From assembly GCF_018283455.1 (NCBI RefSeq), contig NZ_JAAMTH010000001.1:281001-345000 (forward strand): DNA of 64,000 nucleotides, in the 5' to 3' direction. The notes beneath the pieces were generated by a model that made no database searches, had not been told where the DNA came from, and saw only the letters and a program-made list of their open reading frames with translations. Made by a program: the position numbers and the translations under genes. Positions within the stretch are counted from its first letter, which is position 1. Each line of letters begins with the position of its first letter. Positions 22,669-32,411 of the stretch are shown piece by piece. This stretch comes from Planococcus sp. MSAK28401. Lineage in GTDB: Bacteria > Bacillota > Bacilli > Bacillales_A > Planococcaceae.

Positions 22669-24333
22669 ATGGCGATGACCGATTTGACGATTGCAAAAGA
22701 AGCGGCTATCCGGCCGATCCAGGAAATTGCACAGCAAGCTGGGATTGCGGAAGACGCTTTGGAATTATACGGGAAATACAAAGCGAAAATCGATGTGAAT
22801 AAATTGCCGAAAACCACGAAGGACGGAAAAGTCGTGCTTGTCACGGCAATCAGCCCGACACCGGCAGGCGAAGGAAAATCGACGGTGACAGTGGGACTTG
22901 CGGATGCATTAAAACAAAGCGGCGAGTCAGTCATGGTGGCGCTTCGCGAGCCTTCTCTCGGGCCGGTCATGGGTGTTAAAGGCGGCGCGACAGGCGGCGG
23001 TTTTGCGCAAGTATTGCCGATGGAAGACATCAATCTTCATTTCACGGGCGATATCCACGCTATCACGTCGGCGAACAACGCGCTCGCTGCCTTGATCGAT
23101 AACCATTTACACCAGGGGAATGCGCTTCGCATCGATCCGCGGCGCATCACATGGAAGCGCGCACTGGACATGAACGACCGGGCGCTGCGCCACGTGACGA
23201 TTGGTCTCGGCGGCCCTGCGCAAGGCGTGCCGCGTGAAGACGGCTTTGATATTACGGTTGCATCGGAAATCATGGCGGTGCTGTGCCTCGCCACTTCACG
23301 CGAAGACTTGAAAGAACGCTTGGCCCGTATGGTCATCGGCTATACGTATGACCGCGAGCCGGTCACAGTACGAGATTTGGAGGCACAAGGTGCGCTTGCG
23401 CTTCTGTTGAAAGAAGCATTCAAGCCGAACTTGGTACAGACGATCGAAGGGACACCGGCAATCATTCACGGCGGCCCATTCGCGAACATCGCCCATGGCT
23501 GCAATTCCTTGATGGCGACGAACACAGCGAGAAGACTGGCGGATGTCGTGGTCACAGAAGCAGGCTTCGGGGCGGACCTTGGCGCCGAGAAATTCATGCA
23601 CATCAAATCACGCAAAGGCGGCTTCCATCCGGATGCGGTCGTCATCGTTGCGACGGTGCGTGCGCTGAAAATGCACGGCGGCGTGGATAAGAAAGAGCTT
23701 GGCGCTAAAGATGCGGATGCGGTGCGCCGCGGCATCGTCAATTTGGCGAAACACGTGGAGACGATCCGTCAGTTCGGCATCGAGCCGGTCGTAGCACTTA
23801 ATCGCTTCACCGGAGACAGTGATGCGGAACTTGCGCAAGTGATGGACTGGGCGGAAGCGGAAGGAGTCGCGATTGCCCTGACGGAAGTATGGGGCAAAGG
23901 CGGTGCTGGCGGGCTTGACCTTGCGGCACTTGTCAAACGCCAACTCGATAATGGCGCTGATTTCACTTATCTGTACGCAGAAGAAGATGCCGTCGAAGAA
24001 AAGCTGCGGACGATCGTGCAAAAAGTATACGGCGGTGCGGATGTCCAGTTGACCGATAAAGCGCAGAAGCAATTGGCCGAACTGAAGAAATACGGCTGGG
24101 ACGCGTTGCCGATCTGCATGGCAAAGACTCAGTATTCCTTGTCGGACCAGCCGAAACTGCTCGGACGCCCGGAAGGCTTCACGGTGACGATCCGCGAATT
24201 GATCCCGAAACTCGGGGCAGGCTTCATCGTCTGCCTGACAGGAGATATCATGACCATGCCAGGCCTGCCGAAATCGCCTGCTGCACTCAATATGGATGTG
24301 GCGGAAGACGGGCAAGCGCTCGGATTGTTCTGA
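22669..24333 (+). CDS. fhs: Formate--tetrahydrofolate ligase
   Basis: A 554-residue enzyme that makes 10-formyl-THF from formate, THF and ATP for one-carbon metabolism. The phosphate-binding motif TPAGEGKST is at 64-72, and the family-specific segments [15 protein letters not shown] ([12 protein letters not shown]), [21 protein letters not shown] and [12 protein letters not shown] are present. Length is standard. ATG 22669 has GGGA six bases upstream; ATG 22675 is also possible. The stop overlaps the start of the next small gene by one base. Confidence 0.95.
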   Translation: MAMTDLTIAKEAAIRPIQEIAQQAGIAEDALELYGKYKAKIDVNKLPKTTKDGKVVLVTAISPTPAGEGKSTVTVGLADALKQSGESVMVALREPSLGPVMGVKGGATGGGFAQVLPMEDINLHFTGDIHAITSANNALAALIDNHLHQGNALRIDPRRITWKRALDMNDRALRHVTIGLGGPAQGVPREDGFDITVASEIMAVLCLATSREDLKERLARMVIGYTYDREPVTVRDLEAQGALALLLKEAFKPNLVQTIEGTPAIIHGGPFANIAHGCNSLMATNTARRLADVVVTEAGFGADLGAEKFMHIKSRKGGFHPDAVVIVATVRALKMHGGVDKKELGAKDADAVRRGIVNLAKHVETIRQFGIEPVVALNRFTGDSDAELAQVMDWAEAEGVAIALTEVWGKGGAGGLDLAALVKRQLDNGADFTYLYAEEDAVEEKLRTIVQKVYGGADVQLTDKAQKQLAELKKYGWDALPICMAKTQYSLSDQPKLLGRPEGFTVTIRELIPKLGAGFIVCLTGDIMTMPGLPKSPAALNMDVAEDGQALGLF

Positions 24334-24554
24334 TGACAGCCAGCGTGCAAATTGTGGATTATGTCGAACAAGGCCAATCCCTTTATATTCAATTGAAAGT
24401 AGTGGATGCAGAGACTGGAACGGCAGTTGAAGGCGAGGTCCGTTTTCTTGGGGAGCTGCTTTACGGGGAATTGATCCACGAAAAAAAGTCGCCGCTGACG
24501 GACGCGGCGCGGATTGAAACGATCGCTTATTTGAAAACCCACTTCGGAAGATGA
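24333..24554 (+). CDS. Small protein coupled to fhs, unknown function
   Basis: A 73-residue protein whose ATG shares its A with the fhs stop (TGATG), so translation is probably reinitiated from fhs. Predicted strands VQIVDYVEQGQSLYIQLKVVD and EGEVRFLGELLYGELI precede a final helix. I do not recognise the family. The coupling suggests a role with one-carbon metabolism, but that is inference only. Confidence 0.6.
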   Translation: MTASVQIVDYVEQGQSLYIQLKVVDAETGTAVEGEVRFLGELLYGELIHEKKSPLTDAARIETIAYLKTHFGR

Positions 24555-24688
24555 TTTCCGGGGAGGGTTTTTCTTTTGTTATTTCGACTGAATATTCAAT
24601 TATTAATGGTTGGTTTCATGGCGATTGTGCTAAGGTGAAAGAAATGAATAGCCTGAATGAATAATCGATTCAAAAAGGAGCGGTTGCC

Positions 24689-25981
24689 ATGAAACTGCAG
24701 TCTACACGAAGCCAGCAAAAACATTTATCGGTGGCGGTGTATAACGGGGGATTTGCGCTTGTGCGGGAGATGCGTTATTTAAAATCAGACGGACCAGTAG
24801 AGGAAGTGCAATTTTTGGACGTTGCCGAACGGGTGGAGACCGATTCGATTATTGTGAAAGGGCTCGATATCCTGGAGCAGAATTACGATTATGACCTGGT
24901 CAGCAAAGGGAAATTATTGGAACGCTATATCAACCGCAATGTCCATGTGCGGAACAGTGACACCGGGGAAGAGTGGGAGATGCGCCTGCTCAGCGTGTCG
25001 GAATGCATCATCGGCGAACGGGCCGATACGAAAGAAATCGTTATCGATCCGGCGGGGGAACTGATTCTCCCGGCATTGCCGGAAGGCTTATTGCTGAAGC
25101 CGGCACTGGTGTGGAAAATAGCGCCAGCAGCGGTGGACCAGGAAATCAGGGTATCGTATTTGACAAAAAGCCTGGAATGGCATGCCCATTACACATTGGA
25201 AATCAAAGACGACGGGTTCCAATTTGACGGCTGGATAAAAATTTTGAATCACAGCGGCGCGCATTACGAAAAGGCAGAGCTCGCTTTGGTGGCTGGGCAT
25301 GTCCACCGGGAACAGGAAATGAAGAATGGTGATTCACCGATTTTGTATTCGCGTATGCAAGAGTCATTGATTACAGCGGAAGCTTTGCCAGACCGCCTCG
25401 TTTACAGGATCAACCGGCCGGTCACCGTCATGAACGAACAGCTCAAGCAATTATTACTATTCTCGGCGCACGGCGCACAATTCAAGCGGGCTTATCAAGT
25501 GAGGTCAGGCGATACCCATGCCGATATCCAACTCGAATTTCCCAACTCTAGCGAAAACGGGCTCGGCATGCCGCTGCCGGAGGGGGTGGTGAAAGTATAC
25601 GAAGCCGGGGATTCGGGTGAAACGTTTTTCACGGGCGAAGGTCGAATCGAACACACAGCGCCTGGGAAAAACCTGCGCGTCTATATCGGAAAAGCGACGG
25701 ACATCACGAGCGACAGCCATGAAAAATTGCGTGAAAAGCATGGCGTCCATGAATACATCACTTATGTGTACAAACTCGAAAATGAAAAGACAGAAAGCAT
25801 CCGTTTACTGGTCGAACACGTTATAGTTGAGCCCATTTGGGAAATGGAATCGTCCAGCCACGATTATGAACGGAAAAGCAGTTCGAAAGTGGAATTTGTC
25901 CTCCGGATCCAGCCTGAGACCACGGTTGAATTGGAGTTCACGTACAAAGTCGACAAACGGCGAGAAGAGCGAGGCTATTAG
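24689..25981 (+). CDS. DUF4139 domain-containing protein
   Basis: A 430-residue, mostly beta-stranded protein without a signal peptide. It follows the DUF4139 layout: an N-terminal VYNGGFALVREMR segment, a middle beta domain with SYLTKSLEWHAHYTLEI, and a C-terminal half with ITYVYKLENEKTESIRLLVEH. Animal and bacterial members include MuiA-like proteins of unclear function. AAAAAGGAGCGG precedes ATG 24689. The tspO-like gene follows after 18 bases with its own ribosome site, so they probably form one unit. Confidence 0.8.
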   Translation: MKLQSTRSQQKHLSVAVYNGGFALVREMRYLKSDGPVEEVQFLDVAERVETDSIIVKGLDILEQNYDYDLVSKGKLLERYINRNVHVRNSDTGEEWEMRLLSVSECIIGERADTKEIVIDPAGELILPALPEGLLLKPALVWKIAPAAVDQEIRVSYLTKSLEWHAHYTLEIKDDGFQFDGWIKILNHSGAHYEKAELALVAGHVHREQEMKNGDSPILYSRMQESLITAEALPDRLVYRINRPVTVMNEQLKQLLLFSAHGAQFKRAYQVRSGDTHADIQLEFPNSSENGLGMPLPEGVVKVYEAGDSGETFFTGEGRIEHTAPGKNLRVYIGKATDITSDSHEKLREKHGVHEYITYVYKLENEKTESIRLLVEHVIVEPIWEMESSSHDYERKSSSKVEFVLRIQPETTVELEFTYKVDKRREERGY

Positions 25982-25999
25982 AAAAAGGAGGAGAACAAT

Positions 26000-26497
26000 A
26001 TGGAAGTCGCATCAGTCAATGGGCGCATACATGTCAGAAACTTAGCTACAAGCATACTCGTTCCGGTCGTCGGCGGGTCGATTGTCGGAGCGCTTGCCAA
26101 TAGAGGCACCCGCGAGCAATACGAGCGGCTAAAAAACCCTTCGTTTGCGCCGCCGGGTTGGGTGTTCCCGGTCGTCTGGACAGCGCTATACAAAATGATG
26201 GGCGTCGCCAAATACCGTGCGCAAGAAACGGCCAAACCGCTTGGGCGGGAGCGGCAGGTGCTGGCCCCGTATGAACTTCAGCTCGGCTTGAATTTCCTGT
26301 GGTCGTTCTTGTTCTTCAAATGGGGATTACGGGGAACGGCGCTCGTTGAAATGGCGGCATTACTCGGTACAATCATCTGGGCAGCGTATGAATTCTATCA
26401 AGTCGACAAGCTGGCCGGAGGTTTAATGGTACCCTATATTGCCTGGGTGGCGTTTGCGCTTGGGTTGAATTATTCATTCTGGCAGTTGAATAAATGA
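26000..26497 (+). CDS. tspO: TspO/MBR family membrane protein
   Basis: A 165-residue protein of five predicted membrane helices. It has the TspO signatures NPSFAPPGWVFPVVWTALY near residues 46-64 and NYSFWQLNK at the C-terminus. TspO proteins bind porphyrins and other hydrophobic ligands and modulate stress and tetrapyrrole turnover. A basic 25-residue N-terminal extension precedes the first helix. AAAAAGGAGG lies upstream. It is probably cotranscribed with the DUF4139 gene. Confidence 0.9.
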   Translation: MEVASVNGRIHVRNLATSILVPVVGGSIVGALANRGTREQYERLKNPSFAPPGWVFPVVWTALYKMMGVAKYRAQETAKPLGRERQVLAPYELQLGLNFLWSFLFFKWGLRGTALVEMAALLGTIIWAAYEFYQVDKLAGGLMVPYIAWVAFALGLNYSFWQLNK

Positions 26498-26504
26498 TCG
26501 TCCG

Positions 26505-26540
26505 AAGTGTCGGAATCCTCAGCGGTTTCGGCACTTTTGT
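26505..26540 (+). terminator. Probable terminator after tspO
   Basis: AAGTGTCGGAA pairs with TTTCGGCACTT (with G-U pairs), followed by TTTTGTCTATTTTTT. Confidence 0.75.
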
Positions 26541-26713
26541 CTATTTTTTGACCTGCTTTTAAAAAAGTATTTCAAACACTGCAAACTGTTAAAAAATTAT
26601 GATGCATAGTGATAGAAAAACGACTACAATGAAGGAAGTTGACAACGTTCGAGGCATGGCCTTTTTGGGACTGTTGAAATCAACGCAGTTGAATGGTATC
26701 AGGAGGGAAATCA

Positions 26714-27685
26714 ATGTTAAAAGATGTGTTTATCGGCTTGTCTCAAAACCGTCTCCTTACGGCTGCGGCCAAAAAGTACGGCTTGAAATTGGGGGCCCAA
26801 ACTGTAGTGGCTGGGACCAATATCGAAGAGACCATTAAAAGTATCCGCAGTTTGAATGCGCAGGGAATCAGCGCTACTGTCGATAACCTGGGTGAATTCG
26901 TTTTCGAAAAGGAAGCAGCGCTCGAAGCGAAAGAGAATATCATGGATATGATTGAAGCAATCCATAAGAATAAAGTCGATGCCCATATTTCCTTGAAACC
27001 GACACAGCTCGGTTTGGATATCGATTATGATTTCTGCCTGGAAAACTTGAAAGACATTGTCGCACTTGCCCATAATTACCATATGCACATCAATATCGAT
27101 ATGGAAGATTATGGACACGTCCAGCCTTCTTACGATCTTTTGAATGCGCTTTCGAAAGACTACGATAATATCGGAACGGTGATCCAAGCCTACTTCTTCC
27201 GTGCCATGGACGATTTGCAGGAACATAAAGACTTCCGCCTGCGCATCGTCAAAGGCGCTTACAAAGAGCCGGCGGATGTGGCTTACCAGACGCGTGAAGA
27301 AATCGATGAAAACTTCATCAAGCTGATCGAGTACCATTTGCTGAACGGCAAATTTACGTCGATTGCGACACACGACCATAACATCATCAATCATGTTGAG
27401 GCTTTCATCAAAGAACATGATATTTCATATGATAAATTCGAATTCCAGATGCTTTACGGATTCCGCAAAGAATTGCAGCGCGAGCTCGCGAATAAAGGCT
27501 ACAACTTCTGCACATACGTGCCATTCGGCGATGACTGGTATGCCTATTTCATGCGCCGGTTGGCAGAGCGCCCGCAAAACTTGAATCTGGTATTCAAGCA
27601 AGTGTTCACGAAAAAGAACAATATTGCCATCGGGGCTCTTGCCGGGGCATTCGTGCTCGGCCGCGCTACCAAAAAACGCAAGTAA
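26714..27685 (+). CDS. Proline dehydrogenase 1
   Basis: A 323-residue FAD-dependent proline dehydrogenase, monofunctional PutB/FadM type, oxidising proline to pyrroline-5-carboxylate. Family motifs are SLKPTQLGLD, NIDMEDY, RLRIVKGAYKEP, ATHDHNIINH, EFQMLYGFR and the C-terminal YFMRRLAERPQN. Unlike the second copy it ends in a hydrophobic tail (IAIGALAGAFVLG) and a basic end, which could be a membrane anchor. ATG 26714 follows AGGAGGG by 6 bases. No P5C dehydrogenase is adjacent. Confidence 0.92.
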   Translation: MLKDVFIGLSQNRLLTAAAKKYGLKLGAQTVVAGTNIEETIKSIRSLNAQGISATVDNLGEFVFEKEAALEAKENIMDMIEAIHKNKVDAHISLKPTQLGLDIDYDFCLENLKDIVALAHNYHMHINIDMEDYGHVQPSYDLLNALSKDYDNIGTVIQAYFFRAMDDLQEHKDFRLRIVKGAYKEPADVAYQTREEIDENFIKLIEYHLLNGKFTSIATHDHNIINHVEAFIKEHDISYDKFEFQMLYGFRKELQRELANKGYNFCTYVPFGDDWYAYFMRRLAERPQNLNLVFKQVFTKKNNIAIGALAGAFVLGRATKKRK

Positions 27686-27687
27686 AC

Positions 27688-27716
27688 AAAAGCGTCTCTT
27701 CAGGAGGCGCTTTTTT
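27688..27716 (+). terminator. Terminator of proline dehydrogenase 1
   Basis: AAAGCGTCTC / GAGGCGCTTT stem with TTCA-type loop and six T residues. Confidence 0.88.
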
Positions 27717-27745
27717 CAATTCCTAAAATCTGGAGGTGTGTAGGC

Positions 27746-28162
27746 ATGTACAAAACGACCATTACGCCGCGTGTCTCTGAGACTGATGCGGTGGGACATA
27801 TCAACAATACGAGTTTGCCTGTCTGGTTCGAAGCCGGCCGCAATCCGCTCTTTGAATTGTTTACGCCGGACCACGATTTCGCCAAGTGGAAAATGGTCAT
27901 TGTCAAAACGACACTCGACTTTACCGGGCAAGTATATTTCGGAAAAGACGCCGAAGTCCATACGTGGATCGAGCGCATCGGCAACAGCAGCCTCGAGCTG
28001 TACGAGGAGCTGTATCAGGAAGGACGCTTATGCGCAAAAAACCGCGCCGTCTATGTCAACTTCAATCTGGCACAGCAGCACAGTGAGCCGATTCCAGACC
28101 AGATCCGCGCTGAATTGAGCAAGCATCTGCGTGAGACGAACGAAAGCAACGAGGGATTCTGA
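27746..28162 (+). CDS. YbgC/4HBT-type acyl-CoA thioesterase
   Basis: A 138-residue hotdog-fold thioesterase. The N-terminal motif SETDAVGHINN carries the catalytic Asp14 and the usual His18-Ile-Asn-Asn of the 4-hydroxybenzoyl-CoA thioesterase family. The KTTLDFTGQVYFG strand and ELYQEGRLCAKNRAVYVNF follow the family pattern. The substrate is unknown. ATG 27746 follows GGAGGTG. It lies alone between a terminator and the purine riboswitch promoter. Confidence 0.85.
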   Translation: MYKTTITPRVSETDAVGHINNTSLPVWFEAGRNPLFELFTPDHDFAKWKMVIVKTTLDFTGQVYFGKDAEVHTWIERIGNSSLELYEELYQEGRLCAKNRAVYVNFNLAQQHSEPIPDQIRAELSKHLRETNESNEGF

Positions 28163-28186
28163 ATAGTTTTTTAATTAATGCGGCTC

Positions 28187-28214
28187 TTGAAAGGCCATTT
28201 GGACATGCTATAAT
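28187..28214 (+). promoter_or_regulatory. Promoter of the xpt-pbuX riboswitch operon
   Basis: TTGAAA, 16-base spacer, TATAAT; the start falls about 15 bases before the aptamer. Confidence 0.65.
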
Positions 28215-28235
28215 AAGTCCATTCAAAAGAATATT

Positions 28236-28307
28236 CACTCATATAATAGCGGGGATATGGCCCGCAAGTTTCTACCGGTCCGCCGTAAACGGACTGACTA
28301 TGAGAAG
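28236..28307 (+). promoter_or_regulatory. Guanine-class purine riboswitch aptamer
   Basis: P1 CACTCAT pairs with the ATGAG-containing 3' strand. The J1/2 ATAATAG, the GATATGG and AAGTTTCTACCGG elements and P3 GTCCG-CCGTAAA-CGGAC match the xpt-type purine aptamer almost base for base. The specificity pyrimidine in J3/1 (ACTAT, position 28298) is C, which predicts guanine/hypoxanthine rather than adenine. Confidence 0.95.
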
Positions 28308-28370
28308 CAATGGAACGAAAAGAAACCGCCTATTTCGACAGGCGGCTTCCTTTTGCGTTTCCTTTCGGGA

Positions 28371-29046
<676 letters not shown>

Positions 29047-29047
<1 letters not shown>

Positions 29048-30366
29048 TGAAAAAAGCATTCGGGGAAGCGGCACTCGGCCTTCAACATGTCCTGGCGATG
29101 TATGCCGGAGCGATTCTCGTTCCTTTGATTGTCGGGGCAGCGCTTGGATTGACTTCTGAACAATTGACTTATCTTGTATCGATCGATATTTTGCTGTGCG
29201 GTGTTGCGACGCTGCTGCAAGTGTTCAATTCCCGCTATTTTGGCATCGGCTTACCGGTTGTGCTCGGCTGTACCTTCACGGCGGTCGGCCCGATGATTGC
29301 CATTGGCGGCCAATATGGCATTTCGGCAATCTATGGCTCGATTCTCGTTTCCGGTCTATTTGTCATTCTCGTTTCCGGATTTTTCGGCAGCCTCGTGCGC
29401 TTTTTTCCGCCGGTCGTCACTGGTTCAGTGGTCACCATCATCGGCATCACGCTCATTCCGGTCGCTATCAATAATATGGGTGGCGGGCAGGGGGCGGCAG
29501 ATTTCGGTTCACTCTCCAATATCGCATTAGCGTTCGGTACCTTAGGCTTTATCATTTTTCTATATAAATTCTCGCGCGGATTTATGCGCGCCGTATCGAT
29601 ACTTCTAGGTTTAATTGCCGGAACGGTGGCAGCCGGGTTTATGGGCAAAGTCGATTTCACACCAATCGCAGAAGCGTCGTACTTCCATATGGTCCAGCCA
29701 TTTTATTTCGGGATGCCAACGTTTGAGTGGTCTGCAATCCTGACGATGATCCTGGTAGCGCTGGTATCGCTCGTCGAATCGACAGGGGTCTATTTCGCGC
29801 TCAGCGACATCACGAAAAAAGAAATCCAAGAAAAAGATTTGGCGAAAGGCTACCGTTCTGAAGGATTGGCGATTTTCCTTGGCGGGATTTTCAATGCGTT
29901 CCCGTATACGGCTTACTCGCAAAACGTCGGGTTGATCCAAATGTCCGGCGTGAAGTCCCGCAGGATCATCTTCATCGCGGCAATCATGTTGATCGTCCTC
30001 GGGTTTGTTCCAAAAATCGGCGCCATGACGACGATCATCCCGACGCCGGTTCTTGGCGGGGCGATGATCGCGATGTTCGGCATGGTTATCGCACAAGGCA
30101 TCAAAATGTTGAGTGGCGTCATCTCAGAATCGCAAGAAAACTCCATGATTGTCGCTTGTTCAGTCGGCATCGGGCTTGGCGTGACGGTCGTTCCGGAATT
30201 GTTTGCGTTATTGCCTGCAGGCGTCCAAATCTTGACGAGCAACGGCATCGTTGCCGGAAGCTTGACGGCGATTGGGTTGAATATCGTATTCCATATGATT
30301 CCTTCCCGCAAAAGAAAGCGCGAGGCGCAAGCGGTACAATCCAATCAAGCGGTCACACCCCATTAA
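29047..30366 (+). CDS. pbuX: Xanthine permease
   Basis: A 439-residue NCS2/NAT-family purine:cation symporter with about 12-14 membrane segments. The family motifs are QHVLAMYAGAILVPLIVG at the N-terminus, the strand segment VALVSLVESTGVYFALSD, and the NAT signature region NAFPYTAYSQNVGLIQMSGVKSR. It imports xanthine for Xpt. Its ATG shares a base with the xpt stop. The C-terminus is basic and cytoplasmic. Confidence 0.95.
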
Positions 30367-30374
30367 TTAATAGA

Positions 30375-30413
30375 AAAAAGCTGTCCCTTCGCTTAAAGCG
30401 ATGAGACAGCTTT
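30375..30413. terminator. Bidirectional terminator
   Basis: AAAAAGCTGTC / GACAGCTTTT stem with a long structured loop, between convergent pbuX and the esterase gene. Confidence 0.9.
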
Positions 30414-31405
30414 TATTTTTGCGCCTGGCTTTTTTCGAGCAGAAATTCCAATGTCTTCTGGAGAGTTTCCTGTCCATCGTTCGTATCCAAGGCGTATTGA
30501 TATTCATGCTTCAGGTTCTTATCGGTACCGCGAAAGAAGACATCGGTGACATCGACGCCTTTGATGCGCAGGCTATCAGCTAGTGCAACCGATTGCGGCT
30601 CAAGCGGGTCGGCATCGCCCGCTGAAATGAAGACGTCCGGATAAGCTGGCGTCACGTGCTGGACGGTCGACATTTCGTGGATATTGCCGAACGTTTCAAA
30701 ACTCTCTGCGCCCGTATAGGCGTTCAAAAAGGAATCGATATTCGGAAAGCCGGATTCGCGGACCGTCTCCATGTCATATAACCCGCAAAATAATAATGCT
30801 CCTCGCAGTTGGGCAGAGGAAACAGCTGGTGATAGGCCCATCGTTTCAGCAAGGTTCGGATTAGTCTGCAGGGCAGCCAGCTGGCTGGCGATCTGCGCGC
30901 CGGCGGAATCACCGCCCACAAAAATCCGTTCCATATCGCCGCCATACTGGGCAGCGGATCCACTCAAAAACTTCAAGGCCTCATTTGCCTGGATAACGGG
31001 CCCCGGATACAACTGGACTGGCGCCAGTGCATAGTCGATATTGGCGACCAAATAGCCGGCGTTCGCCAGCGTCATGCCATAATCCTGGCGGCTGTCTTTT
31101 GATCCGCCGATAAAGCCGCCGCCGTGGATCCATAAAATAACCGGCAAGGGGCCGGTAGCATCCGTCGGATAATAGAGGTCCATGGATGCGTTATCGGACT
31201 CATGGTAGGGGATGTCTTTGACCACATTCACATGGGAAGTGATTTCCGCGATGTTTGGAGGCGGGCTATATATGGCCGATCCGATAATCGGCGCAGCTAT
31301 TTGTTCTTCCGTCAAATGGTTGGCCAGCACAAATCCGGCAGAGGCTAAAAACACCGCTGCAAGAAGTGCCAATATTTTTTTGGAAATGAATCGTTTGCGT
31401 TTCAT
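30413..31405 (-). CDS. Alpha/beta hydrolase (HSL-type esterase) with N-terminal membrane anchor or signal
   Basis: A 330-residue serine hydrolase. A basic start (MKRKRFISKK) and hydrophobic helix (11-28) make it exported or membrane-anchored. The oxyanion motif HGGG is at 94-97 and the nucleophile elbow GDSAG has Ser167; Asp in SAGDADPLEP and His in LKHEYQY complete the triad. The layout is that of carboxylesterases acting on short acyl esters. ATG 31405 is chosen, with AGAGGATGG 9 bases upstream; ATG 31414 almost abuts the site. Confidence 0.87.
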   Translation of the reverse strand: MKRKRFISKKILALLAAVFLASAGFVLANHLTEEQIAAPIIGSAIYSPPPNIAEITSHVNVVKDIPYHESDNASMDLYYPTDATGPLPVILWIHGGGFIGGSKDSRQDYGMTLANAGYLVANIDYALAPVQLYPGPVIQANEALKFLSGSAAQYGGDMERIFVGGDSAGAQIASQLAALQTNPNLAETMGLSPAVSSAQLRGALLFCGLYDMETVRESGFPNIDSFLNAYTGAESFETFGNIHEMSTVQHVTPAYPDVFISAGDADPLEPQSVALADSLRIKGVDVTDVFFRGTDKNLKHEYQYALDTNDGQETLQKTLEFLLEKSQAQK

Positions 31406-31608
31406 AGGTTCCATCCTCTATGTGGCGAATTCACCGAAATTTCAATCAAGCTTACTGTCATCCTATCATGTGCCGTGCAGCTCCTCAAAAGATTAACTGT
31501 CATGAAATTGAAACGGAACTGTAAGGTTTTGGAGGTTCGCCGACGGCCAAATCGGGTATTTAGATGAAAGGCCGATGGGTCATTTCAAGAGTTGAAGGAG
31601 GGGTTTTC

Positions 31609-32346
31609 ATGTTCGGATTGAGCGATTTGATAGCACTGGTCATATCTGCATTTATTATTTTGCCAGTCGTTGTCTTTATCCGAGAAGCGGGCTATTTGAT
31701 CGTCAGTGCCTTGCTTGGCGCGCAGAATCCGCGTTTAACAATCGGTTCAGGTCCCCGAGTCTTCAAGATCGGTATGTTCGACGTGAGAAAATATTATCAT
31801 TTATATAGTTGGTTTGCCTATGATGATTTAAAGAGGCAAAGCAAATTCGCATATATCATGCTATATGCCGGGCCGATTTTAGCGAATGTGATTGTGGCAT
31901 TCGTTGTCAATGCACTAGTCGCCAATGGGGTTTTGGACCAATACGAGACTTTCTGGAACCGGTTTGTGTTCTACGGATTCTATTTTGTGCTGTTTGATGC
32001 AGTGCCGATGAAAACGGCGAATGGCATGCCAAACAACGGCATGATCATCTATGAAATGCTGCGTTACGGAAAACGCACCGATTTTAACGACGAGCCGTTC
32101 TTGCCATCGACAACCGAAGTCGAAGAGCAGTATGAAGAGGAAATGGAAAAGGTAGAAGAGATGAAGGAAAACCAAAAAGACATTATTGAAGATGACGAAG
32201 ATTACTCAGCAGAACAGCAAGAAAAAGAACGTCGCGAGAAAGAGGATCTTGAAGAAAGCAAGGAGAGGCAGAAAGAGGAATTGAAAAAAGCGAAGAAATT
32301 AACGATTAAACAGCGTCACGAAGCAAAAAAAGAGCGCACTGATTGA
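31609..32346 (+). CDS. Site-2-protease (M50)-like membrane protein with lost catalytic residues
   Basis: A 245-residue protein with four predicted membrane helices and a long charged tail (about 165-245, Glu/Lys coiled coil). The first helix reads FIREAGYLIVSALLGA where M50 proteases have HExGHxxxAxxxG, so both zinc histidines are gone (Arg25, Tyr29). TIGSGPRVFKIG (44-55) matches the RasP/RseP IGFGPK strand, and LYAGPILANVIVAF the FAGPxxN helix. The second catalytic motif is AVPMKTANGMPNNG, with Asn for the zinc-ligand Asp. It is best read as a pseudoprotease. ATG 31609 follows GAAGGAGGGG. Confidence 0.72.
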   Translation: MFGLSDLIALVISAFIILPVVVFIREAGYLIVSALLGAQNPRLTIGSGPRVFKIGMFDVRKYYHLYSWFAYDDLKRQSKFAYIMLYAGPILANVIVAFVVNALVANGVLDQYETFWNRFVFYGFYFVLFDAVPMKTANGMPNNGMIIYEMLRYGKRTDFNDEPFLPSTTEVEEQYEEEMEKVEEMKENQKDIIEDDEDYSAEQQEKERREKEDLEESKERQKEELKKAKKLTIKQRHEAKKERTD

Positions 32347-32411
32347 TGGCCGCATGCAATAAGGCTTGTCATGGTATGATAATCATGTCGAAAAAGAGGG
32401 AGTGAACGTAT

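Noticed and set aside
23608..24315. 235-codon open frame antisense to fhs
   Set aside because: Shadow frame caused by GC-biased third positions; no start signals or family features.
24654..24672. FadR-like box (TGAATGAATAATCGATTCA) before the DUF4139 gene
   Set aside because: One extra base breaks the 7-4-7 spacing, and the gene has no fatty-acid link.
31554..31559. GGGTAT as a SigB -10 for the M50-like gene
   Set aside because: No acceptable -35 (GTTCGC) at the required spacing.
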